Shown here: one piece after another, positions 1 through 5,456 of the stretch
Layout of the letters: each line of letters starts with the position of its first letter
Position numbering within the stretch: position 1 is the stretch's first letter
Origin: an uncultured Eubacteriales bacterium
GTDB lineage: Bacteria; Bacillota; Clostridia; Oscillospirales; Oscillospiraceae
Assembly (NCBI GenBank): GCA_902475515.1
Contig: CABSAB010000121.1
Coordinates: forward strand, 1-5,456
DNA: 5,456 bases
Direction: 5' to 3'
Position numbers and translations under genes: made by a program
Notes under the pieces: model-generated
Database searches by the model: none
Seen by the model: the letters and a program-made list of their open reading frames with translations, nothing else
Told to the model about the DNA's origin: nothing

Positions 1-423
1 CAGCATCTGCTGCTCACCGCCGGAGAGGGTGCCCGCCGCCTGCCAGGAGCGCTCCTTGAGGCGGGGGAACAGGTCATAGACCCGCTCGATGTCGTCCTTG
101 AGGTTATCCTTCCGGAGATAGGCGCCGATCTTCAGGTTCTCCAGCACCGTCATATCCGGGAACACCCGGCGGCCTTCCGGCACCAGGGTGATGCCCTTTG
201 CCACGATGTCCGTGGTGTCCATGCCCAGAAGCTCCTCGCCGTCCAATTGGATGGAGCCGCTTTTGGCCTTCACCAGGCCCACGATAGAACGCAGGGTGGT
301 GGATTTGCCCGCGCCGTTGGCGCCCACCAGGGTGATGATGCTGCCGTCCGGCACATCCAGGGAGATTCCCTTGACGGCCTCAATGCCGCCGTAATTCACA
401 CATAAATTCTCAATCTTCAGCAT
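1..423 (-). CDS. livF: Branched-chain amino acid ABC transporter ATPase LivF (partial, C-terminus outside window)
   Basis: This is one of the two cytoplasmic ATPases that power LIV-type amino acid import; it pairs with LivG beneath the LivH/LivM channel. The 141 residues visible start MLKIENLCVNYGG. They include the Walker A motif GANGAGKST (residues 34-42), the LivF-typical Q-loop region LVPEGRRVFPDMTVLENL (80-97), where Glu stands in place of the usual Gln, and the ABC signature LSGGEQQ (133-139). The reading frame is open to base 1, so Walker B, the D-loop and the switch His lie beyond the edge; this is truncation by the window, not a broken gene. The ATG at 421-423 lies inside the end of livG (14-bp overlap), with a purine-rich GGGGGTGGG stretch as a weak ribosome site, so translational coupling to livG is likely. 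The VPEGRR motif separates it from LivG. Family assignment is firm; the exact substrate is inferred. Confidence 0.96.
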   Translation of the reverse strand, partial: MLKIENLCVNYGGIEAVKGISLDVPDGSIITLVGANGAGKSTTLRSIVGLVKAKSGSIQLDGEELLGMDTTDIVAKGITLVPEGRRVFPDMTVLENLKIGAYLRKDNLKDDIERVYDLFPRLKERSWQAAGTLSGGEQQML

Positions 424-1258
424 CGCTGCCCACCCCCAAATATGCGTCGATGACCCGCTGGTTGCTCTGCACCTCGGCGGGCGTGCCGGAGGCAATGAGC
501 TTGCCGAAATCCAGCACATAAATGCGGTCGGAGATCTGCATGACCAGATCCATGTGGTGCTCGATCATAAACACCGTCAGCTGATACTTTTCCCGGATCT
601 CCCGGATGAAATCGGTGAGCTCCTGGGTCTCCTGGGGATTCATGCCCGCGGCGGGCTCATCCAGCAGCAGAAGCTTCGGGTCGGTGGCCAGGGCCCGGGC
701 AATCTCCAGCCGGCGCTGGATGCCGTAGGGAAGCGATCCCGCCACCTCGTCCTTCAGGTGCAGCAGGTCCTGCTCCTGAAGCAGCGCCGTGGTCTCCTCC
801 CGCATGCGCTTTTCTTCCTTGTGACTCAGGCGGAAGGTGGAGGTAAAGACATTGTGCTTGGCCCGCATGTGCTTGGCAATGAGCACATTGTCAAATACGC
901 TCAGTTCGGAGAACAGGCGGATATTCTGGAAGGTCCGGGCAATGCCCAACTGGGTGATCTTATCCGGCGTGGGGCTGATGACGTGGTGGAAATCCCCGGC
1001 GTGCTCGCCGTGATAGAGCTTCTTCATCTTGCCCTGGGGATGGTTCTCCACCATGGGTTTTCCGAGAAACGACACCCGGCCGTTGGTGGGTTCGTACACG
1101 CCGGTGATGCAGTTGAAGGCCGTGGTCTTGCCCGCGCCGTTGGGGCCGATGAGGGCCACGATCTCGCCCTGGTTCACCTCCAGCGACAGGTCGTTGACTG
1201 CCACAACGCCGCCAAACTGCATGGTGACGTTTTCTACATGAAGCACATTCTCGCTCAT
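410..1258 (-). CDS. livG: Branched-chain amino acid ABC transporter ATPase LivG
   Basis: This is the second ATPase of the importer, a 282-residue cytoplasmic protein. Visible motifs in order are Walker A GPNGAGKTT (38-46), Q-loop RTFQN (108-112), signature SLPYGIQRRLEIARAL (175-190; the LivG form of LSGGQ), Walker B LLLLDEP (196-202), the D-loop-side AAGMNP (203-208) and the switch His in IEHHMD (His234). The last motif has His where most relatives read IEHDM. The C-terminal IASGTPAEV and VIDAYLG are typical of the LivG/LivF family. Compared with E. coli LivG (255 residues, from memory), about 24 extra residues lie between the first strand region and the Q-loop (roughly 69-100), rich in His and Lys. 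The start overlaps the livM stop as ATGA, and a strong GGAGGTGG site (1263-1270) precedes it, supporting this start. It is co-transcribed and probably coupled with livM and livF. Confidence 0.97.
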   Translation of the reverse strand: MSENVLHVENVTMQFGGVVAVNDLSLEVNQGEIVALIGPNGAGKTTAFNCITGVYEPTNGRVSFLGKPMVENHPQGKMKKLYHGEHAGDFHHVISPTPDKITQLGIARTFQNIRLFSELSVFDNVLIAKHMRAKHNVFTSTFRLSHKEEKRMREETTALLQEQDLLHLKDEVAGSLPYGIQRRLEIARALATDPKLLLLDEPAAGMNPQETQELTDFIREIREKYQLTVFMIEHHMDLVMQISDRIYVLDFGKLIASGTPAEVQSNQRVIDAYLGVGSDAED

Positions 1259-2502
1259 TTCGCCACCTCCTCACTTGCAGTCTTTACGCGCTTTTTAAAC
1301 AGGTCCGGCAGTTCTTTCGTGCCCATGATGCCACGGCGGAAGAACAGCACCACGATCATAATGATAACGGAGAATACCACCATCCGGAAGCCGTTCCGCA
1401 GCAGCGGCACCTTGGTCTGCCCGGTGGAGGCAAAATAGGCCAGCCAACCCAACACCACGCCGCAAACGCCTGCCCCCACGCCATATGGCACGCGGGACTT
1501 TGCCTTGGGCTTCACCAGCCGGAATACCATCATCGCAAGCAGAAGCACGAAGATCACCGCCATGACCACGATGAACTGGGTCCGGCCCGCCGTGGTGAGA
1601 ATGGTCTCCTGATCCAAAAATCGCAGCCACCACTCGCTGCACGCGATATACAGGAACGACGCCAAAACGCTTCCGGAAATGGACCCCAGGCCGCCGATGA
1701 CCACGATCAGCAGGATCTCATAGGTCATGGCAGACTTGAAGATCGCCGCCTGGACCGAAGTCTGATACATGGCCAAAAGGGCGCCGCCGATCCCCGCGAA
1801 GAACGAGGAGATGCAGAAGGCCAGCATCTTGTGCCGGGTCAGGTTGATGCCCATGGCCTCCGCGGCGATCTCGTCCTCCCGGATAGCCTTAAAGGCCCGG
1901 CCGTAGGAGGAGTTGATGAGCAGCAGCACTATAGCCACGCAGATGCCCACCACCACAAAATAGGCAATGGTAGACTGGAACACCGGGAACTTCCGCAGCA
2001 GGTTCGACCCGTTGGTGATGGGGCCCAGCACGTTCCACTGGAACACCGCCCGGATGATCTCCGCAAAGCCCAATGTGGCAATAGCCAGATAGTCGCTCTT
2101 GAGGCGAAGCACCGGCAGGCCGATCAGGAACGCGAACACCGCCGCCACCAGGCCCGCCAGGACCAGTGCCACCGGCACAGGAAGCGCAAACTGGATCAGG
2201 CCCCCGTCAAAATACTGATACACCGAAGCCCGCTCCGCCGCGGGGATGGTGAACATACCGTAGGTATACGCGCCCAGCAGCATGAATCCCGCCTGTCCCA
2301 AGGAGAACAGGCCCGTGAAGCCGTTGAGCATATTCATGGACACCGCGATCAGCGCATAGATGGAGCCCTTTTTCAGCACCATGAACAGCATGGACCAGGA
2401 GGCGGGCGCCACCTGCTCGGCAATGCCCACAAACAGGAACACCGCCAAAATAATGATTGCGGTAATGAGCATGCCACGTTTATTTTCCATATGTTTCATC
2501 AT
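1255..2502 (-). CDS. livM: Branched-chain amino acid ABC transporter permease LivM
   Basis: This is an integral membrane permease that forms the transport channel with LivH. Of the 415 residues, the diagnostic segments are LNGFTGLFSLGQAGFMLLGAY (59-79), KSDYLAIATLGFAEIIR (135-151), the EAA-type ATPase-contact loop AFKAIREDEIAAEAMGIN (203-220), GGLGSISGSVLAS (270-282) and a final membrane segment RMVVFSVIIMIVVLFF (373-388). A basic tail of 27 residues follows. Between 297 and 368 there is an extra stretch with two hydrophobic segments (about 309-327 and 340-357) that I do not expect in short LivM proteins. Three in-frame ATGs (first bases 2502, 2499, 2490) could start it. The AAGGGGGTG site (2505-2513) is only 2 bases from the first, so the second ATG, 5 bases away, may be used in practice. 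The site overlaps the livH stop codon, 9 bp upstream, so coupling is likely. The stop overlaps the livG start. Confidence 0.96.
   Translation of the reverse strand: MMKHMENKRGMLITAIIILAVFLFVGIAEQVAPASWSMLFMVLKKGSIYALIAVSMNMLNGFTGLFSLGQAGFMLLGAYTYGMFTIPAAERASVYQYFDGGLIQFALPVPVALVLAGLVAAVFAFLIGLPVLRLKSDYLAIATLGFAEIIRAVFQWNVLGPITNGSNLLRKFPVFQSTIAYFVVVGICVAIVLLLINSSYGRAFKAIREDEIAAEAMGINLTRHKMLAFCISSFFAGIGGALLAMYQTSVQAAIFKSAMTYEILLIVVIGGLGSISGSVLASFLYIACSEWWLRFLDQETILTTAGRTQFIVVMAVIFVLLLAMMVFRLVKPKAKSRVPYGVGAGVCGVVLGWLAYFASTGQTKVPLLRNGFRMVVFSVIIMIVVLFFRRGIMGTKELPDLFKKRVKTASEEVAK
1263..1270 (-). promoter_or_regulatory. Ribosome binding site of livG inside livM
   Basis: GGAGGTGG on the minus strand, 4 bases from the livG ATG, within the last codons of livM. 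With the ATGA stop-start overlap it supports coupled translation of livM and livG. Confidence 0.75.
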
Positions 2503-2504
2503 GG

Positions 2505-2513
2505 CACCCCCTT
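2505..2513 (-). promoter_or_regulatory. Ribosome binding site of livM overlapping the livH stop
   Basis: AAGGGGGTG begins within the livH TAA and sits 2 bases from the first, 5 from the second and 14 from the third in-frame ATG of livM. Spacing favours the second ATG (first base 2499); the protein would differ by a single Met. Confidence 0.6.
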
Positions 2514-3426
2514 AAACCTTCTCCGTGGTCTTTTCACCGAACAGGCCGGTGGGTTTGACCACGAGAATGATGATGAGCAGGGCGAAGGTCACCGCGTCAG
2601 AGAAGGTGGCAAGGCCCAGGTTCAGGTTGATGCCGCCCATGGCCAGCATAGCCTCCAGGCCCTTGACAATGTTCTCGCAGATGCCGATGATAAACGCGCC
2701 GATGACCGCGCCGGGAATGGAGCCAATGCCGCCGAACACCGCCGCCACAAAGGCCTTGAGGCCCGGCATAGCGCCGGAGGTGTATGTAACGGCCGTATAG
2801 TTGGTGAAATACAGCACACTGCCCACTGCCGCCAGGAAAGACCCGATCACAAAGGTCACGCTGATGACCGCGTTGATCTTGATGCCCATGAGCTGGGCGG
2901 TGTCATAGTCCTTGGACACGGCCCGCATGGCCATGCCGATCTTGGTGTGGTTGATGAGCATCACCAGGGCGAATACCAGGGCAATCACCAGGAAGGGCGT
3001 CACCAGGGTCACCATCTTGGTGGTGGCGGGACCGATGTTCACGGAATCGGAGATCACCGGCACCGTAGGATACTGCTGGGCCAGGCCGCCGGTCACATAG
3101 GCCGCCAGATTCTGGAGCAGATAGCTCACACCGATGGCGGAGATCATAATGGACATTCTCGGGGCCGACCGCAGGGGCTTATAGGCCACCCGCTCGATGG
3201 CAAAGCCGATGATCACCGTCAAAACCAGCATCAGCGGCATGGAAACATACAACGGCAGGGATGCGGAGAGATACACCATCATCACACCCGCCACCATAAA
3301 CACATCGCCATGGGCGAAGTTGATGAGCCGCAGAATGCCGTAGACCATGGTATAGCCAATGGCGATCAGCGCGTACTGGCCGCCCACGGAAATGCCCGAC
3401 AGCAGATACGGAAGGACAACACTCAT
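2512..3426 (-). CDS. livH: Branched-chain amino acid ABC transporter permease LivH
   Basis: This is the first permease of the importer, a polytopic membrane protein of 304 residues, a normal length for LivH. Family signatures are SGISVGGQYALIAIGYTMVY (10-29) followed by GILRLINFAHGD (30-41), ERVAYKPLRSAPRMS (78-92) with AIGVSYLLQN (97-106), and the EAA-type ATPase-contact loop MAMRAVSKDYDTAQLMGI (165-182). The C-terminal VVKPTGLFGEK is where relatives read xRPxGLxG. Several hydrophobic stretches cover most of the chain, as expected for a channel subunit. The ATG at 3424-3426 has an almost perfect ribosome site (AAGGAGGT, 3433-3440) at good spacing, the strongest in the operon. It lies 135 bp after the livJ stop, behind two hairpins, and this independent strong site fits a need to restart translation there. 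Its stop is 9 bp from livM. Confidence 0.97.
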   Translation of the reverse strand: MSVVLPYLLSGISVGGQYALIAIGYTMVYGILRLINFAHGDVFMVAGVMMVYLSASLPLYVSMPLMLVLTVIIGFAIERVAYKPLRSAPRMSIMISAIGVSYLLQNLAAYVTGGLAQQYPTVPVISDSVNIGPATTKMVTLVTPFLVIALVFALVMLINHTKIGMAMRAVSKDYDTAQLMGIKINAVISVTFVIGSFLAAVGSVLYFTNYTAVTYTSGAMPGLKAFVAAVFGGIGSIPGAVIGAFIIGICENIVKGLEAMLAMGGINLNLGLATFSDAVTFALLIIILVVKPTGLFGEKTTEKV

Positions 3427-3432
3427 GGATAA

Positions 3433-3440
3433 ACCTCCTT
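3433..3440 (-). promoter_or_regulatory. Strong ribosome binding site of livH
   Basis: AAGGAGGT on the minus strand, a near-perfect anti-16S match 6 bases from the ATG. It decides the livH start and allows independent loading of ribosomes after the hairpin-rich spacer. Confidence 0.85.
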
Positions 3441-3453
3441 ACAGTTTGGAAAA

Positions 3454-3507
3454 TTTGGGCTGTCTCGAAAAAAGGCCTTCGGCCAGTTTCTTTCGAGGCA
3501 GCCCAAA
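3454..3507 (-). promoter_or_regulatory. Long imperfect hairpin between livJ and livH, possible attenuator or partial terminator
   Basis: Two 17-nt arms (3454-3470 and 3491-3507) match at 16 positions; the odd pair is U-G on the plus strand but C-A in the operon RNA. Inside sits a second small stem, GGCC-GAA-GGCC, followed in the operon direction by T6 (3468-3473), resembling a weak terminator nested in the larger palindrome. The whole lies 13 bases upstream of the livH ribosome site. It probably lets only part of the transcripts continue into livHMGF, or protects the livJ message. It could also be a copy of a dispersed palindromic repeat. Confidence 0.5.
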
Positions 3508-3517
3508 GGCCGTGAAG

Positions 3518-3541
3518 CCGGAGACCCCGCAGGGTCTCCGG
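3518..3541 (-). promoter_or_regulatory. Perfect GC-rich hairpin just after livJ
   Basis: A perfect 10-bp inverted repeat (CCGGAGACCC and GGGTCTCCGG) around a 4-nt loop begins 20 bases beyond the livJ stop. In the minus-strand RNA no U run follows, so it is not a standard intrinsic terminator. A strong stem in this place typically shields the upstream message from 3' exonucleases, which would favour livJ over the distal genes. Confidence 0.6.
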
Positions 3542-3561
3542 TCCATATCACGTATTTGGGA

Positions 3562-4806
3562 TTAGCCTACGCCCTGCTCCCGCACGAAGTCCCAGGCACC
3601 GGTCTCGGTGTTGGCCTTCTTGACGTAAGCGGTGTCGCGGTTGGCGTCGCCGGTCTCGTTGAAGGAGATGGCGCCGGTCACGCCGGTGTAGGTGACGGAG
3701 GGCAGAGCCTTCATCACGTCAGCAGCGTTGGTGGTGCCCGCGGCCTTCAGCGCCTCCAGGGCGGTGAAGTAGGCGTCGTAGCCCATGGCGGACACAGCGG
3801 AGATCATGTCGTTGCCGCCGTTGTTGGCCATGGCGGTGGAATCCTCGTTCAGATAGGCCTTGAAGCCCTCGTCAAATTCCTTGTTGCCGCCCTCCTGATA
3901 GAAGGTGGTCACGTAGATCTGCACGTCCTTGCCCTGGGCAGCGCCGGTGATGACGTTGGAATCCCAGGTATCGCCGGCCAGCAGGGGGATGTTCAGGCCC
4001 TGAGCCGCCGTCTGCTCGATGATGTTGGCAGCGGCCTCAGTGGAAACAGGCGCGAAGAACACATCGCAGCCCTGGCTCTTGGCGTTGGTGATGTAAGAGG
4101 TGAAGTCAGAGTTGCCCTCGGGGAAGGACTCCTCCACGATCTCGCCGCCCGCGGCGGTGAAGGCCTCCTTGAAGTAGTTGCAAAGGCCCGCGGAGTAGTC
4201 GTCGCCCAGCTTAGAGAGGCAGTAGGCCTTCTTGGCCTTCAGCTCATCCTTGGCGAAGTTCGCCAGAACAGTGCCCTGGAAGGGATCCAGGAAGCAGATG
4301 CGGAAGTAGTGGTCGTTGCCCTCAGTGACCTGGGGATTGGTGCAGGTGACGCCGATGGCGGGCACGCCGCCGTTGTTAAACACGTCGGAAGCCGCGATGG
4401 AAACGCCGGAGCCGTAGGAGCCAAGGGCCACGGCCACGCCGTCGGAAACCAGCTGCTGGGCAGCGGAGGGTCCCTTGTCGTTGGAGGACTGGTTATCCAC
4501 GATGTCCAGCTCCACGGTGTATGTCTCCCCGCCGATCTCCACGGTGGGCTGCTGCTTGTTGGCATACTGGATGCCCAGGGTCTCCTGCTTGCCGCCGGCG
4601 CCGTTGTCGCCGGAAGCGGGCTCGTAGACGCCGATCTTAACGACCTTGTCGCCGGTGTTCGCAGCCGCGGGGGCCTCTGCACCGGAGGCAGCAGCCTCGG
4701 CACCGGAAGCGGCGGAGGTCGCAGCCTCGCTGCCGCAGCCGGCAAACACAGCCAGCATCATTGCCACTGCCATCAGCAGGGCAAGCACTCTCTTAGAATT
4801 TTTCAT
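3562..4806 (-). CDS. livJ: LIV-type substrate-binding lipoprotein (branched-chain amino acid binding protein)
   Basis: This is the extracellular solute receptor of the importer, 414 residues. It begins with a lipoprotein signal: basic MKNSKR, a hydrophobic core (7-22) and the lipobox FAGC, with Cys24 as the predicted lipidated residue. An Ala/Ser/Glu/Gly-rich linker (about 27-50) tethers a Periplasmic_6-type two-lobe domain (about 54-410). Recognisable pieces are KIGVYEPASGD (57-67), LGSYGSGVSIAASDVFNNGGVPAIG (128-152) and VTCTNPQVT (153-161), where Ser/Thr side chains contact the ligand's amino-acid backbone in LIV-BP relatives, then YFRICFLDPFQG (167-178). Near the C-terminus the VTGAISFNETGDANRDTAY segment is typical. 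The ATG at 4804-4806 has AAGGAGT (4818-4824) about 11 bases upstream, slightly long spacing. It is the first gene of the operon. Leu/Ile/Val is the likely substrate set, but this family also binds other amino acids or amides, so specificity is inferred; livJ versus livK is a naming choice. Confidence 0.95.
   Translation of the reverse strand: MKNSKRVLALLMAVAMMLAVFAGCGSEAATSAASGAEAAASGAEAPAAANTGDKVVKIGVYEPASGDNGAGGKQETLGIQYANKQQPTVEIGGETYTVELDIVDNQSSNDKGPSAAQQLVSDGVAVALGSYGSGVSIAASDVFNNGGVPAIGVTCTNPQVTEGNDHYFRICFLDPFQGTVLANFAKDELKAKKAYCLSKLGDDYSAGLCNYFKEAFTAAGGEIVEESFPEGNSDFTSYITNAKSQGCDVFFAPVSTEAAANIIEQTAAQGLNIPLLAGDTWDSNVITGAAQGKDVQIYVTTFYQEGGNKEFDEGFKAYLNEDSTAMANNGGNDMISAVSAMGYDAYFTALEALKAAGTTNAADVMKALPSVTYTGVTGAISFNETGDANRDTAYVKKANTETGAWDFVREQGVG
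4669..4710 (-). repeat. 21-bp imperfect tandem duplication in the livJ linker
   Basis: Two adjacent 21-bp units, about 16 of 21 bases alike, encode ASGAEAA and ASGAEAP (residues 33-46). They lie in the flexible linker between the lipidated Cys and the binding domain. Linker length probably varies between strains through slippage; no effect on ligand binding is expected. Confidence 0.6.
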
Positions 4807-4817
4807 GAGATATGATT

Positions 4818-4824
4818 ACTCCTT
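4818..4824 (-). promoter_or_regulatory. Ribosome binding site of livJ
   Basis: AAGGAGT on the minus strand, 11 bases from the ATG. The spacing is a little longer than ideal, but no better start codon lies closer in frame, and the signal peptide begins directly at this ATG. Confidence 0.75.
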
Positions 4825-4835
4825 CACATTAAATT

Positions 4836-4861
4836 TCCGCACACAGCTTTCCATGTACGGA
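4836..4861 (-). promoter_or_regulatory. Small hairpin in the livJ leader
   Basis: In the minus-strand leader RNA, UCCGUACA (4854-4861) can pair with UGUGCGGA (4836-4843) as an 8-pair stem including one U-G wobble, with a 10-nt loop. It ends 11 nt before the livJ ribosome site, which stays unpaired. It could stabilise the 5' end of the mRNA. No U run follows, so it is not a terminator, and no alternative fold hiding the ribosome site is apparent. Confidence 0.35.
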
Positions 4862-4877
4862 GTTTGAAGATACGGTT

Positions 4878-4907
4878 ATTATACTGTACTCGACTTGCAG
4901 AAATCAA
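4878..4907 (-). promoter_or_regulatory. Sigma-A promoter for the liv operon
   Basis: On the minus strand there is a perfect -10 box TATAAT (4878-4883) and a -35 box TTGATT (4902-4907, 4 of 6 to TTGACA) separated by 18 bp. An A6 run (4912-4917) just upstream may help as an UP-like element. The start of transcription should fall near 4871, giving a leader of about 65 nt before livJ. The leader is too short for a T-box, so control is more likely at the promoter. Confidence 0.75.
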
Positions 4908-4914
4908 CTGATTT
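4901..4914. promoter_or_regulatory. Palindrome overlapping the liv -35 box, possible repressor operator
   Basis: A perfect 6-2-6 inverted repeat (AAATCA, 2 bases, TGATTT) covers the whole predicted -35 hexamer. A protein bound here would block RNA polymerase, so a repressor site responding to amino acid supply is a reasonable guess. No regulator gene is in the window, and short palindromes of this kind occur by chance. Confidence 0.4.
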
Positions 4915-4940
4915 TTTCGGTTTTGGCCCAGAAATATCAA

Positions 4941-4957
4941 CAAAAATTGCATTTTTG
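4941..4957. promoter_or_regulatory. AT-rich inverted repeat upstream of liv promoter, possible operator
   Basis: A perfect 7-3-7 inverted repeat (CAAAAAT, 3 bases, ATTTTTG) centred at 4949, about 34 bp upstream of the predicted -35 box. The position suits an activator or repressor site for an amino-acid-responsive regulator, but it does not match the CodY consensus AATTTTCWGAAAATT closely. In AT-rich intergenic DNA such a repeat can also arise by chance. Confidence 0.35.
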
Positions 4958-5039
4958 AATCACTTTCCTTGCACGTTCTTCGGTGAAAAACAAACGTATC
5001 CACATTTGTCCGTATATCGTGGACAGCGCGCATCTGCGC

Positions 5040-5074
5040 AAAAGATTCCCCGCCCAAACGGTGGACGGGGAATC
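5040..5074 (-). terminator. Rho-independent terminator after glyA
   Basis: Ten bases past the glyA stop, the minus-strand RNA can form a 13-pair stem: GAUUCCCCGUCCA with UGGGCGGGGAAUC, around a 5-nt loop, followed at once by UUUU (5040-5043). One pair is a U-G wobble on this strand; read from the plus strand the same position is a C/A mismatch and no T run follows. The element therefore points clearly to termination of glyA transcription. It separates glyA from the liv promoter downstream. Confidence 0.88.
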
Positions 5075-5083
5075 CTTACGCAC

Positions 5084-5456
5084 TTATTCGTACAGCGGGA
5101 ACCGGGCGGTCAGCGCCTCCACCCGGGAAAGAACATCGGCTTTCTTATGTTCAAAGTCAAAGACGCAGTCCGCGATGCAGCCAGCAATGACGTCCATCTC
5201 CGCTTCGCCCATGCCCCGGGTGGTAACGGCGGGGGTGCCCAGACGCAGGCCGGAGGTGACGAAGGGGCTGCGCTTTTCGCCGGGGACGGTGTTCTTGTTG
5301 GCGGTGATGTGCACCTCGTCCAGATTGTGCTCCAGCTCCTTGCCGGTGCATTCCTCGTCGGTGAGGTCCACCAACATCAGGTGGTTATCGGTGCCGCCGG
5401 AGACCAGCTTCACCCCACGCTCCATCAGCCCCGCCGCCATGGCCTTGGCGTTAACA
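5084..5456 (-). CDS. glyA: Serine hydroxymethyltransferase, C-terminal part (5' end outside window)
   Basis: This is the C-terminal 123 residues of the PLP enzyme that interconverts serine and glycine while passing a one-carbon unit to tetrahydrofolate, in the cytoplasm. The frame is open to the window edge, reading VNAKAMAAGLMERGVKLVSGGTDNHL; the SGGTDNHLML segment is diagnostic. NKNTVP followed by SPFVTSGLRLGTPAVTTRGM (the Arg in SGLRLG corresponds to the substrate-carboxylate-binding Arg of SHMT) seals the call. The NKNTVPGEKRSPF stretch has GEK where many bacterial enzymes have a different, often acidic, triplet. The catalytic PLP lysine lies upstream, outside the window. The internal ATG at 5438-5440 is not the real start. 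The chain ends RFPLYE-stop, followed closely by a terminator, so it is probably the last gene of its own transcript and not part of the liv operon. Confidence 0.97.
   Translation of the reverse strand, partial: VNAKAMAAGLMERGVKLVSGGTDNHLMLVDLTDEECTGKELEHNLDEVHITANKNTVPGEKRSPFVTSGLRLGTPAVTTRGMGEAEMDVIAGCIADCVFDFEHKKADVLSRVEALTARFPLYE

Noticed and set aside
554..1438. 294-codon open frame on the plus strand opposite livG and the end of livM
   Set aside because: It is antisense to a gene with every ABC ATPase motif and shows no domain or convincing ribosome site.
1831..3432. 533-codon open frame on the plus strand opposite livM and livH
   Set aside because: It spans two clear permease genes and the gap between them. 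The protein is rich in His, Gln, Arg and Gly with no recognisable domain, typical of the antisense of GC-rich membrane protein genes.
3556..4815. 419-codon open frame on the plus strand opposite livJ
   Set aside because: It mirrors livJ almost end to end. The Gly/Val/Ala/His-rich product has no known motifs, and livJ is certain from its lipobox and domain.
4807..4871. T-box or amino acid riboswitch in the livJ leader
   Set aside because: The leader from the predicted start is only about 65 nt, with one small hairpin, no T-box motif and no terminator/antiterminator pair.
5028..5039. GCGCA-TGCGC 5-2-5 inverted repeat beside the glyA terminator
   Set aside because: It is short, GC-biased and just past the U run of the terminator; nothing ties it to a promoter or gene.
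4824..5057. 77-codon minus-strand open frame between glyA and livJ
   Set aside because: It would begin inside the glyA terminator stem, runs through the liv promoter and has no evident ribosome site or protein family resemblance.

Overview
The window holds one ordinary, well-preserved locus: a branched-chain amino acid (LIV-type, HAAT family) ABC importer operon, read entirely from the minus strand, preceded by the 3' end of glyA on the same strand. The organism looks like a GC-rich member of the Clostridia, perhaps an Oscillospiraceae/Ruminococcaceae-type gut anaerobe. The reasons are a substrate-binding protein made as a lipoprotein (lipobox Cys, no outer membrane implied), strong AAGGAGG-type ribosome binding sites, a vegetative sigma-A promoter with a perfect TATAAT, and GC-rich genes separated by an AT-rich promoter region. 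The taxonomic call is inference.

Layout in the direction of transcription (high to low coordinates). The C-terminal part of serine hydroxymethyltransferase (glyA) enters at 5456 and stops at 5084. A 13-bp stem with a U run (5040-5074) terminates it. The next 230 bases or so are AT-rich and carry two inverted repeats, a sigma-A promoter (about 4878-4907) and a leader of about 65 nt with a small hairpin. The operon then runs livJ (binding lipoprotein, 4806-3562), a 135-bp spacer with two hairpins, livH (permease, 3426-2512), livM (permease, 2502-1255), livG (ATPase, 1258-410) and livF (ATPase, 423 to beyond the window edge). livH to livF are packed tightly: a 9-bp gap, a 4-bp overlap and a 14-bp overlap.

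Together the genes make a complete importer. LivJ is lipid-anchored outside the membrane and captures the amino acid, LivH and LivM form the channel, and LivG and LivF hydrolyse ATP. The hairpins between livJ and livH would fit a scheme in which the binding protein is made in excess over the membrane parts. livF is cut by the window edge just after its ABC signature motif.

I found no unknown system, mobile element, CRISPR array or RNA gene. The points worth a second look are modest: the two hairpins after livJ, a palindrome on the livJ -35 box and a second upstream, an extra hydrophobic block of about 70 residues in LivM, and a His-rich insert in LivG.
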